DNA from: Polytrichum commune
Taxonomy: Eukaryota; Streptophyta; Polytrichopsida; Polytrichales; Polytrichaceae
DNA: 64,000 bases
Assembly (NCBI GenBank): GCA_950295325.1
Contig: OX485808.1
Coordinates: 24,140,527-24,204,526, forward strand
Direction of reading: 5' to 3'
Positions 22,593-32,800 of this stretch are shown here, piece by piece. Made by a program: the position numbers and the translations under genes. The notes under the pieces are model-generated. The model did not search any database and had not been told where the DNA came from. It saw only the letters and a list, made by a program, of their open reading frames with translations. How positions within the stretch are numbered: position 1 is the first letter of the stretch; every line of letters starts with the position of its first letter.

Positions 22593-22714
22593 TAGTGCTC
22601 GGTTCACCCCTTTCATTAATTGTTTCTTGATGTGGGGCCGAGGACTGGCGTGGTGTGAGAATATGGTGGATTGGCATGGACGGCGTAGTGGGTGGTGGGT
22701 CTGCAAGAAAGGTA

Positions 22715-23132
22715 AGAGTGTCCCCACCAGATCAGGCATGGGGCATGCCGACGCCAAAAATGGGGCATCCTGGGTTCTTAGGTGGCGGTACCAGCATAAA
22801 TTGGGTCCCACCAATGTCTGGTCCCCCATAATTTAGAACCGGCCCGGGTATAATAAAGACCTTCCCCCGCCATAAATGATTCATATAATGGCCCTCTTCT
22901 GGCCCGCCAAGAGATTACTTTAATATCAGAAACGCCAATATCCTACTTTATCCCATGTCAGATAATAGGTGTCGTTGTCTTATTGATTGCTTCCTAATTA
23001 TACCGGGGGTATGCCTAAGCTTTGGTGGGCTTTGACTCAAGATGAGCTGCCCGCCCAAGATGGAGGGCTCCCCAGAGGTATAAAATATTATATACTCTAT
23101 TTGGCATGTACCCGATCTGGTGGGGATGCTCT
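22715..23132. mobile_element. TIR element of about 418 bp, GC-rich
   Basis: The left AGAGTGTCCCCACCAGATC and right GATCTGGTGGGGATGCTCT are inverted repeats with one mismatch. The interior is GC-rich (GGGGCATGCC, GCCCGCC) compared with neighbours. The GAGCATCCCCA terminus resembles MITE ends known from flowering plants. The target duplication is unclear. Confidence 0.65.
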
Positions 23133-23144
23133 AAGGGATCAAAG

Positions 23145-23588
23145 CAATGAACGGAGAGAACCTACTACTACACTATTTGGTGTAACTAGTGAGGGTTACC
23201 ATTCGGAGTTAGGTATTGCGATAACTTTTTATTGAAGTTATCGTGTTTTATCAGCTAAGTCATATTTTATTCTTTGGGGCGCATACTAACCACTTATGTT
23301 ATTTTGGTAAAATAACAGGATTCTCTCAATAAAATGTTATAGCAACACGTACCTCCGAATTGTAACCCACACTAATTAGACAAAATAGTGTAGTTACAGA
23401 TGAACCGGTTGAGTCTGAGAATAGGCGGCTGAAGTTCAAGACTTCACGAAAATCACCCATCATGTTAGAGGAATCTATGGATTACACCTCAAATCAATAA
23501 AGGAAAAACTGGTTAATAAAGAAAAACCAGTTGGAATTTGAACACTAGGATCCTGACCGATTGTGCCCAAGAACCTCCCCGGACACTG
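23145..23588 (+). mobile_element. hAT-type MITE carrying MITE-B (composite 2)
   Basis: It starts CAATGAACGGAGAGAACC, is interrupted by MITE-B at 23171-23390, then resumes GTTACAGATGAACCGGTTG and ends CCCCGGACACTG. The insertion point is the same as in composite 1. No clean 8-bp duplication remains at its outer ends. Confidence 0.75.
23171..23390. mobile_element. MITE-B, 220 bp, uninterrupted
   Basis: TIRs of about 50 bp start CACTATTTGGTGTAACTAG and, inversely, CACTATTTTGTCTAATTAG. TA duplications are at 23169-23170 and 23391-23392. It provides the empty-site reference for MITE-A at 22122. Confidence 0.8.
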
Positions 23589-25685
23589 GCAGGAAAGCCA
23601 ACAAAGTTCGCGTAGTGACAAATTGAGTTGAAAGTAAGCAAGAATTGCTTACAGTCATCTTCTTAATGTTAAATCTCGCGAGCTAATTGAGAAGTTTCTT
23701 CGACGATATAGAGGCCCGCGGGGACATTCGGCGGAAGATGCAAAATGTCATATTTGTGTCGCTAACCGGGCTGGATTATCTTGAGGTTCTCATACCGTCG
23801 CCGGGTTGACGTTGCAGGCGACGTCGCATTCACTCCGACTTAGACAAAGGTAGACAACCTTGTGTCAGATCCTGTTGAGAGAGACATGTCAGTCCACCAC
23901 CTTTGGAGTTGACATCATCTTTTTGCGCTCCCTTCTATTACTAATGCTCGATGTGAATGTGGCCAATCATTGCTGAAACAATGTGCGGAGAATTACCGGC
24001 ACGGTGTGTACAGGCAGGTGGAGTACAGCTGCGGCACAATCCAATGAAGCTCTAAGTGCTAGTCCATGCAAACTAACCAATTGCAATGTGGCACCTGCGG
24101 GCTACCACTTGACCAATCTTTAAGGTAATAACCATGTCTGAACTCGGTTATAACCATGTAGTTTTTAAACTTCATTCAAATAGTTAGATACACGTCATGA
24201 CATTCACATTCCACAATTCAGAGAGCAACAATACACGTACCACAAGCTTGGGAATCCATTCAAATATTCAAACCAATCTTAGTCTGCACTACACCTCATC
24301 ATTCATGCTATTTCTCTATCGCCTACACATGAAGAGCACCATCTCGTTGCATCCTCATCGCGGAATACCAGATAGTCATCACACTGGAAGGGAGTCAACA
24401 AATCTATTTACCAGGGACCCCCCAAGGTCTTTAATTTCTTGCTAAGATAAACAACATAGTGCCAAACATTGTTCTAAGAAGGCATGTGAGCACTACGATT
24501 CTTCTTAGTCAACTGAATCCAGATCTGTGGTATGTCTGTGATGTTCTAAAGACTGTCATTAGGTATTTTCTTCATTGCCAACTTCAGAGCACACAATATC
24601 ATAGCCACCTCTCAAAGCAATTGGCCCCCCATACAAAGGTCTTACATTTGATATTTTGCCCTTTCAGTAATTAACCTCACAATCAAGTCATTCCTTTGGC
24701 ATTGGCTACCAATATTCTAAAATCTTGTTAAGATTGCAGACCCTTCAATGCTCCGCTTCCGATTACTTTTTCCATGTTGGTGATTCTTCAGATGGCCTAG
24801 ACTTCCTGAGGATCCATCCATGCACACGAAGTGGTGTCATTGAATTCGCAGCCACATCTTTGGGGCTCTCTGCTGACAATTCAGTGGCAGCCGCAAATTG
24901 GTTAACTTTTGGTGAGGTGTGTGTCGCAGCCACCCTAGAGCTCCTGCTCCCTAAGGCTCATTGCAACGACTTCCTGAGGACGTAGGGTACCTCCTCCTCC
25001 TCCGGGTTTGTCCACCTCCCTCTGGACCAACTTTGAGCCAAGATGATATGTGAGGTGCCACCTGTTGGCCAGCATGGCCACAACTACACTTGACAACAAC
25101 ATCAGTAATTTCTTCTCCCTAGCTCCGATCAGAATTGAGGCATCGGCCTCTCACGTTTTCTTGGCCACCTCACATTGAGTATGGGGTTCAATGTCACTGA
25201 GTGTTTCGCTGCATACATTATGAGCCACTGGGGCCACCTTTAAATCGCCATGACCTCTACATCATAGTCCATTGTATCTACAAACATCTGTGCTTACATC
25301 AACATGTAAGCGCAGTGAATGCGATTGATTGGGATATATTGACTGGATTAAATTCAGTCGCGGCATCACAACACAACCTATTCCAGGAGTCATTTTCCTT
25401 GCAAGGGGTGTCGTCCATCTACTCTGATAGTGACGACCACATCTACCTCCACTAAGTCTAACTAGCCACACGCCGCCCATCAACGGTGACAATAAGGCTA
25501 CATTTGTGAGCCTGGATATTTTGCACAGGGCACCTTCCATGCATTTCCCCACTTCGATTCTTCTAACTAGCTTCGTCAACTATCTGCAGCTTAATCCTAA
25601 CCTCCTTATTTTGGATCCAGGTAAACTTGTGGATTTTCCTTGTTAGCCCACGTCTACTCAGAGAATACGTATGATGCCCCTCGTT
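23589..25685. other. Stretch without a supported gene
   Basis: Base composition is more balanced than the flanks, and a few frames of 70-105 codons exist on both strands (for example 24725-24985 plus, 25262-25579 minus). None shows a domain, a good start context or consistent splice continuity, so I call no gene. Degraded exons cannot be excluded. Confidence 0.45.
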
Positions 25686-25930
25686 TAGGCCGGGGATTCG
25701 TGGCACTCAAGTAAAATCATCCGTGCGGATGAAAAAAACACAGGAATCATCTAAATGGCTATTTTTGGGCAATTTGATTCCGGAAATAGAGTCAAAGGCC
25801 CCGAATTAGTCTAGTGACGTTACATTCGAATGAATCGGCCCTCAACCCCATAGGGGGGATTTTTTTATTGGAGCCACTTCATCCATGATATCTTGGATGG
25901 ATGATTTTACTTGAGTGCCACGAATCCCCA
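25686..25930. mobile_element. TIR element with perfect 31-bp arms and 10-bp direct repeat
   Basis: 25692-25722 (starting GGGGATTCGTGGCACTCAAG) and 25899-25929 are perfect inverted copies. GCCCCTCGTT at 25676-25685 and 25931-25940 forms a 10-bp direct repeat, in the 8-11 bp range of Mutator-like elements. The core is related to the repeat at 2440-2700. Confidence 0.75.
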
Positions 25931-26089
25931 GCCCCTCGTTCATCAACTTTGATGCTCATATACATAAACTTGATTTCTTACCAAAGGTAGAGTGTTCTTG
26001 TTTTTGATTTTTCCAGCAACTTCTACATCAAGGCGTCTTGTTGAACAAAAAGTGTTGAACTAGGCTTGTCCTCCTCATAAGGCACGTAC

Positions 26090-26440
26090 ATCTTAAATGG
26101 TTACCTTACCCAACCATCCCACTTCTACTAAGGTATGAAACACACGATTATTACAAGATGGTTAGCAAATCCAATTCAAAGCCCGAGCCATTTTCCTCAT
26201 TATTTTCAGAGCTCATTTGAATATCCTATCGATTCTCAAAGTGATGATTCTCATGCTCATTACACGGACATATAGGTCCCTTTAAATTTTGCTGACTATT
26301 GAGACTAGAATAGACATCATAATTTGAGCACGTAGTCCAGTCACTCATAAACACGTGACTTTTAGGTATCCGTTTTTGAAGCCAGACCCAACCAGATACC
26401 ACTCAAATATAGGTGTCCGATGTTATTGTTCTTCACAGAA
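26090..26440 (+). repeat. Copy of dispersed repeat R1
   Basis: The blocks GGTATGAAACACACGATTA, CAAATCC, CTCATTTGAATATC, GATTCTCATGCTCATTA, GAGCACGTAGTCC and CCACTCAAATATAGGTGTCC follow the R1 order. Confidence 0.7.
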
Positions 26441-26724
26441 TGTGGTGCAATGTGTTCCAAGTCTCCTATGGAATAGTCACCATGAGATCCTCATAGTTGA
26501 GACCATCACAAATGTACATGTGTTGGATATGAGTTTTTGGGCCAACCCGGGGCCATTAGATGTAGCGCACTAGAGCATCCAGAGAAGGTGGGCGTTTTCT
26601 GTGTAGTTGGAAATTACTGAAGAATAGGAGTGGCTCGAATGCTTTATCCACTACACCGGAGTTAAAGTTCTCCAGATTCGGCGTTTTGAGGATAGAGCCA
26701 ATGGGCAAGCCATTAGGGCGTACT

Positions 26725-27961
26725 TCAGAGCAGGAGTTCATTGTATGGATGTTCGGAGAAGACAGAAGCATGTAGGAGAACCATCTCCTTCGAGGGTAGG
26801 TCCCTTAATGGTTCATGTATTGCCACACTAAGGATCCGAGGTGGAGGTTTACGTAGACATGGGAGATCTCCCAAAGGTTTGACCTGAGCATCAGCAAGCA
26901 CTAAATCTGGCAGGCATCTGCGAGCTCCATCGTCCAGGGCCGAATGCAAATACATTCGCAAAGAGGATGCTCCAAGTCTCCTTGACTCTAAAAACCAATC
27001 AAGATCACAGTGCCATCACCATCTGCTAAGGGTGGTCCCAAGTGACAGCAATCAATAGGATGTTGGATCGTGCTAAAGCACTAATCACTACAAGGCTGAA
27101 AATGAGGGCAAATGAAGTCGACAGTTACGTTTTGTGCATGATAAATTTCTAAGATTTCTATATGTGTAACAAATATTGGTGGGTTTCGTACATGCCGGAG
27201 ATTGTATCATTTGGTGAAAACATTAGAGATGTGCACCCCGGGTATCCCAACTGTCCACGCTAGCAATAACCGCTTGAGTACAACATGCCCGAACTCGCAG
27301 CTAGCAAGAAGAGAACATGCCCGAGTACTTCGGAGTTATCAACTAAATGTCGGTGTGATGATATTGGAAGATGAATGGGTCACTGATTATGGAAAGGTTG
27401 GGTGAGATAGAATTGGGCTCCAAGATCCGATGTTAGGAACACAATACTCTACTAGTGTGCCCATTGAATTGCATAAATCACAAAGCCTGCAGATTTGTGG
27501 TCTCGCAGAACACAGTCAAATCAACTTGGATTCTGGTCATCTGCAATCCGTTGCTTAGAGGATCGGGGAAGAAGAATTAAACTTGCTCTAGATCTCCTCA
27601 TCCTCGCATTCAGACTGCTTCCATCGTTTGTCGGAGCCGGATCGTCGGCCTGATATTGGCATTGCCCAGAGCCCGAGCTTAATTGCACACTTTGCAAGGG
27701 GGATGGGATGCTGCAGGAAGCACATGGATTGAGGAACAACACATTATCGTCAAATGGTTGGTCAAATTGGGTGATGGAATGAAGGCGTGCATTCTGATTA
27801 CCGGAGCATTCTGATTCGGAGGTCTCAACTTCGGACGCAAAATCTCTTGAGCTGGCATATGTTGCCTGATCTACTTGTCGGACCACATTAATTCGCGCAG
27901 TTTCCGATTTACTTTTGTCTTCAAGCCCTCGTGATCTCCCTTGGGTCGCCATTCGCCCCAT
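26725..27961 (-). CDS. Possible two-exon gene of unknown function
   Basis: I do not recognise this protein. A minus-strand frame from ATG 27961 runs 146 codons with non-repetitive, Ser-rich, hydrophilic content (start MGRMATQGRSRGLEDK). A second open stretch on the same strand starts at 26987, right after a plausible acceptor (TTGGTTTTTAG), and stays open to 26725 (SRRLGASSLRMYLHSALDDG at its start). Its phase needs one preceding base. Possible GT donors leaving one base exist at 27582 and 27525. A donor CAG/GTCAAA at 26883 could also end exon 2. There are no visible signal peptide, membrane or catalytic motifs. Chance open frames remain possible. Confidence 0.3.
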
Positions 27962-29495
27962 CCCAAGGTCTCAACCACGAGTCTTCGCTAGTGGCACCTG
28001 AACTTTCTTGGCGCAACACCATCATGCATGTGGTTTAGATTTTGGTTGGCAAAAAAAACCAAGGGAACACTTAAAAGGGGATTTTGTATCATCTAGCTGT
28101 TTCATATTAGTTTAGTCCGGACAAACATAAGCTTGTTTCATTTTACTTAAGGTTTAGACTGATAATTTACACAATTACTCAAAAATTAAGGGTTGGAATC
28201 TCTCAACAACAAAACATGCATTGTGACAATCACTCGTGTCACACTAATTTCCATGACAATTATCTGACAATGAGTTCATTTCAATTGGACTTTGTGCATT
28301 GTGCAAGCATAGGCGCAACCGGTATCAATAGTTTTGTATCAAGTATCTCAATTTTGTTTCTTTACCAAAACCAAAGGGAACTTTGGTATGGTTAGTAGTA
28401 TGATGTTAATTAGCTTTTTTTTGGTGTAACTTGAATTGGCAATGCAGTCACACTTACAAGGTGATTTGGTTTTTCTTGATTAATTCAAATTTTAATACTT
28501 TCAGATTATAGTTTTGTTACCTCAATCTGACTCCCCTTTGGCCTTCTTTATTCCCTTCGAGGACAATAGTTTGTGAGAGGACCTTTGAGATCATTTATAA
28601 CACCAAAGTGTAAAAGACGGAAAGCCTTTGGGCTTCTTACTCACAATTATTTGAACAATGATATCGGCTGACATCAATCACATATGATCACTCAGCCTTA
28701 TCAAGGCTACTGGAATACATCTCACGTATTACAACTCAATATCTTGTTAGATATAAAGTTGCAATCCATTGTACAGTTAATTATGCTCCTTGTTGCTATT
28801 AAGTATTGACCACCTTCTAGTAATGATTCTCAATTAGTATTCCACCTCCAGAGCACATCCCTTTACATTTAAGGTTCCTCGTTCTTTCTCAAGAATTAGC
28901 CTTGTTGATACATTTGTATATATTCGACAACCACATTCACATACAAACGATGGTCACTTTGAGCATGCTCTTAAATCAGTCGAGGATGACACATCCAAAA
29001 CCACTCAAGTCTAACAACCAAGCTTTACGAGGGTATGACTATTCTCTTTACTTGTTCACTCAAAGAAGTTTCTCAAAGGTAGATAATGCAACCTTGTCTT
29101 GAAGCACTTAATTTCAATGTTAGGCATCTTGTCTTCTCATCCTATCTCAACCAAGTTATTTAACTCTACGATTGATTTGAATCCAATATGCAGGTTGTTC
29201 CAAAATATTGGCACACAACAGAATCTCAACCATCCTAAAACTGGAAAATCTCACCTTCTCCTGTTCCACGTTCATAGGTATCAAACCATTAGAAATTTGG
29301 GCACACACAAAACTGAAATCAAAATCCTTAAGGAAATTTTGTATTCATTTTTCATATATGTAGATTATTGTCTGAATTGAGGTTTCAACTGTACCACAAC
29401 ATGTATAAAATCATCACTTTCTAGGCCAAGGAATCGCTCTTGGTAAATCAACTATTCCGACATCAATAGGTCTCACACTTTGAGGTTAGGCAGAC
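27962..29495. other. AT-rich intergenic stretch, no gene seen
   Basis: Only short frames without domains are present. No clear element termini were found. Confidence 0.5.
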
Positions 29496-29700
29496 CAATG
29501 ATTGGGGAGAACCGGCAGTTAGTTACAAATGAACCGGTTGAAGATCAAGACTGCAGGAAAATTACCGATCATTTTAGAGGAATTTATAGAATATACTCCA
29601 TTTTAACAAAGGAAAACCAGAGAATGTCAACATGTAGCCGGTCGGACTTGCAAACACTAGGATCTCAACCGATTATGCCCAAAAATCTCCCCGATCACTG
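29496..29700 (+). mobile_element. hAT-type MITE, 205 bp, with perfect 8-bp duplication
   Basis: Ends are CAATGATTGGGGAGAACCGG and CCCCGATCACTG. AGGCAGAC at 29488-29495 and 29701-29708 is an exact 8-bp target duplication. It has the same length as the copy at 19141. Confidence 0.9.
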
Positions 29701-29944
29701 AGGCAGACGACATGCAACCCAGTACAATCACCTTGGGTGTAATCAGATTATCAGTGCAACATCGATAGACTGGATGCTATGGAATCGCACCAAAACTAAT
29801 CCAAACAGGTCCTGTGATTAATAGTAAGATAGAAAAAATCCAACATAACTTTGGCATCGCCAGAGAGTATCTCCTCCTGTACCTAACAAATCAAACTATA
29901 ATTACAATGAATTCCAAATTGAGATAAAATTCTGGCGCTCCAGT

Positions 29945-31036
29945 CAGTGCTCAAAATTGAAGTCTTCAGTGCCCTTCAAATGGGTTTTGGGACTTCAAAA
30001 AATACCTCAAGGAAAACAACCATTCAAAACATAATCCTCATGTCTAAGTGCTCCCTTCACTTGAGTGCTGGATAAATAGTACCCTTCAAGTACTGTTCAT
30101 CATCTCAAGTAGCCGTTTAACTCCGGATGTCTAACTTTGGGCTCCAGATGGAAATTAGTCCAGATGGGAATTGTATGTTGATAGGTTTGGTTGTGAGAAA
30201 GTGCATACTTTGCACTATGACTCTATGCCTGGGTGTGATGTAGGGGGCTTGTTGGAAGATTGCATCACCCTTGGTAGACTATACGTCCAAAAGGTTATTG
30301 ACTCACTAAATGATCGCTTCCCCGACTTGCCCATTTTTAATGCAGCCAGGCTTTTAAGCCCAAAACACTATCCCATGGATGCATTGGATCGAGGCACTTT
30401 AACTGAGCAATGGTTGAACCGGTTGGTGACACATTTCAAGTGGAGCTTTGTTCTTGTTGATCAAGCCAATGCGGAGTTGCTCGAATTTGTGGAGATGTTA
30501 TCTTCAGCTTGTCAACACCGAAGTATGCATGAAGATTAGGTTTTTTGTGGCCGTGACCGAGAGTTTAAGATCAATTGGCCAACCCTTATGTCGCTATGGC
30601 AAGCCATACTTGTGATCTCTACTAGCACTGCTGTTTGTGAGCGTGGTTTTTCAAAGCATAATTGGGTTAAGAGCGAAAGGAGAACATGCCTAAACCTTGA
30701 TACACTTGATGCATTGATGAGGGTTAGCCTAAACAATTTGGGAGTTGAATTCATGAATTGGAATGGCATTTTTGACACTTGGAAAACCGCTACAGTAACC
30801 AACAAGCGTAGGGCATTGTCACTTCAAGAGGTGGAGTTAGATAGTTGATTCTCCATTATTTCATTGTACTAGAAGCATGCACCATGCAAATCATGCATAA
30901 TTTTAATATAAGTTTTGTATTTCTTTGAAAATTTTCCATTGACGTCCTAGATTTTGATATGCCCTTCAATTGCAATGCTGAAATTTCAGAGCCCTTCAAA
31001 ATGAAATTCATATGAGGGCTTCAATTTTGAGCACTG
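29945..31036 (+). mobile_element. Short hAT element (1,092 bp) with 18-bp perfect TIRs and 8-bp duplication
   Basis: CAGTGCTCAAAATTGAAG at 29945-29962 is perfectly inverted at 31019-31036. GCTCCAGT at 29937-29944 and 31037-31044 is an exact 8-bp duplication. GCCCTTCAA motifs recur near both ends. Only the last part of a transposase gene lies inside. It belongs to a different hAT subfamily from the 20867 element, because the TIRs differ. Confidence 0.93.
30171..30848 (+). pseudogene. hAT transposase C-terminal region with one in-frame stop
   Basis: The frame covers about 225 codons and is broken once by TAG at 30537-30539; both parts are in the same frame. Upstream are VDRFGCEKVHTL and LDRGTLTEQWLNRL. 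Downstream is the hAT C-terminal signature WPTLMSLWQAILVIS, CERGFSKHNWVKS and CLNLDTLDALM. The N-terminal zinc finger and most of the RNase H-like catalytic domain are missing, and no ATG begins the frame. It is therefore a deleted, non-autonomous remnant. Confidence 0.88.
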
Positions 31037-31199
31037 GCTCCAGTTCAAACACCCTAAAGCTATGTCCGGGAAGAACGGACAGTTTGTGAAGTCTCCTCTC
31101 TACCTGACGGAAAAACTTGTCAAGTGGTCAACTGCATCCTGTGCTTTGGCGTTGGCTTGTCGGTCTTCTGTCTCAAAAGAAAAGAAAAGAAAAGAAAAA

Positions 31200-31396
31200 A
31201 GAACCAGCAGTTAGAAATTATCGGTTGAAGTTGGAGACTTCAGAAGAATTACCGATCATTTGAGAGGAATCTATAAAAGAATATACCTCAAATGAATCAA
31301 GCAAAACCGGAAGATGTCAACATGTGACCGACCGGCTGGATTTATGTCACTAGGATCTTGACCGACTATATGTGCCCAAAAACTTCCCAGGCACTG
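31200..31396 (+). repeat. Truncated hAT-type MITE copy
   Basis: It begins inside the element (GAACCAGCAGTTAG) after an AAAAG-rich run and ends CCCAGGCACTG. The internal blocks ATTACCGATCATTTGAG and AGATGTCAACATGTGACCG match intact copies. Confidence 0.7.
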
Positions 31397-31913
31397 CCCT
31401 AAAGGCCTTTGAATTACTCAAACATCGATCAAGAGCCTTGCACCATGAATGCTAGAGACAGATTGTGTAGTTGGTGAAAAATAAAACTTTTCGAGGTCGA
31501 GAATGTAAATTGAGTTTCTGTATTGCTCAAAGAGAAGCTCAACGAGAGATGTTCGAGCTCCACAACTACTAGCCTATACACCCTTGAATCAACATTTTGT
31601 AGATCTCAAAAAACATATCCCTCCCCAACAAGCCATGGTCTTTCCTATTGTTATTTTTGATATCTCAAGACAATAGCCTATTCATACATGTGTGGTTTAG
31701 GGATTTTTTAATACAACTGTTATCATGTTTGCATTGATCCCCTAATTATCCTAAAAAGATAGAATTTTCGCATTGCAATGCATGAATTCATAAATAATAC
31801 TCAAATTTTCTTGAGCATGGAGAAATTCATCATCCAGACAAGCCAATGCAAATCTTACCTAGGCCTCAGTGACATGGGTGACACAAGGGGTGGATTCTTC
31901 ATACCACATACAA

Positions 31914-32318
31914 TGGGGAGGTCACTCCATTGTGAAGTTGAACAACACTTTACATGTAAAAAATCCTACTTTTTACATAAAGCATCACCAAAATGGGTCA
32001 AACTTTTATCAATAATTTTTCATGAGTAGATACACACTATACTTATTACATAGTAAAAAATGGTAACTAAATTTGATTATTTTTCTGTTTTTAAAAAATA
32101 AAAAATATCATTTCTGACTAGAATGATGGAGAATTGAACTAAAACAATTACTACAAAAATGAAGATGACTAAAAACATATAAAAAAGATACTATCAATGG
32201 TTATGTATATGTAGAAAATTTATTATAAAGCTCAAAATTATCTATGGCATGTAATATAGGGGTAGCAAACTTTGTTCACACGTGGTGTTCAACTTGACAA
32301 TGGAGTGACCTCCCCGTG
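31914..32318. mobile_element. 405-bp TIR element with 9-10 bp direct repeat (Mutator-like size class)
   Basis: GGGGAGGTCACTCCATTGTG and its inverse near 32281-32315 form TIRs that continue into AAGTTGAACAACAC. The repeat CCACATACAA occurs at 31904-31913 and 32319-32328. The interior is very AT-rich and non-coding. Confidence 0.72.
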
Positions 32319-32329
32319 CCACATACAAG

Positions 32330-32678
32330 TTAACAAGAGTGTAATAAGGGGTATTATTTCAAGCATGAGCACACATAACATAGATAAGGGAGAGGTATTT
32401 TTTCTCTCTCTTGTGTGTACATTTTTAAAAGGTTATTAATTTTTTCAATTAAATGTAGATTCACAATAAGGGGCCTAAAGCTTTCGAGTTTATTCTAAAA
32501 TAGATGTGCTAGTTTCATTCAATTTATGTTTTCATCCATTATAGTCCCCAATGACTTGTATATATAAAACATGCCTATTTATTTCATGATTTATATTTTG
32601 TGTATGTAGAGAAGGCATTTGTCTCATTAAATTGAAAAGCTTAGTATAAATATATGAGTCCATTTTCTAGCCTACCGT

Positions 32679-32709
<31 letters not shown>

Positions 32710-32800
32710 TCTCTCTCAATATTATCTTGTATATAGGGGCATTTATTTCATAGTAACCCATGCATGTCATTTAGGTTTCCAATGAAGAGTCTACCCCCTA
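32330..32800 (+). repeat. Single-arm copy of the 7.6-8.8 kb foldback family
   Basis: It shares TTTCATTCAATTTATG, CATTAAATTGAAAAGC, TTCATAGTAACCCATGCA and GTCATTTAGG with the left arm. An ACATAT microsatellite lies at about 32676-32700. Confidence 0.65.

Larger units (their letters stand above)
21894..22620 (-). mobile_element. hAT-type MITE carrying two nested MITEs (composite 1)
   Basis: The outer element begins CAGTCTCTGAGGAGA and continues CCAACCGGTTACATG and CAGTTCATCTGTAACTA. It is then interrupted at 22001 and resumes after 22594 with GTGCTCGGTTCACCCC, corresponding to the GCAACCGGTTCTCCC end of intact copies. The last few bases are eroded, so the right end is approximate. Confidence 0.7.
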
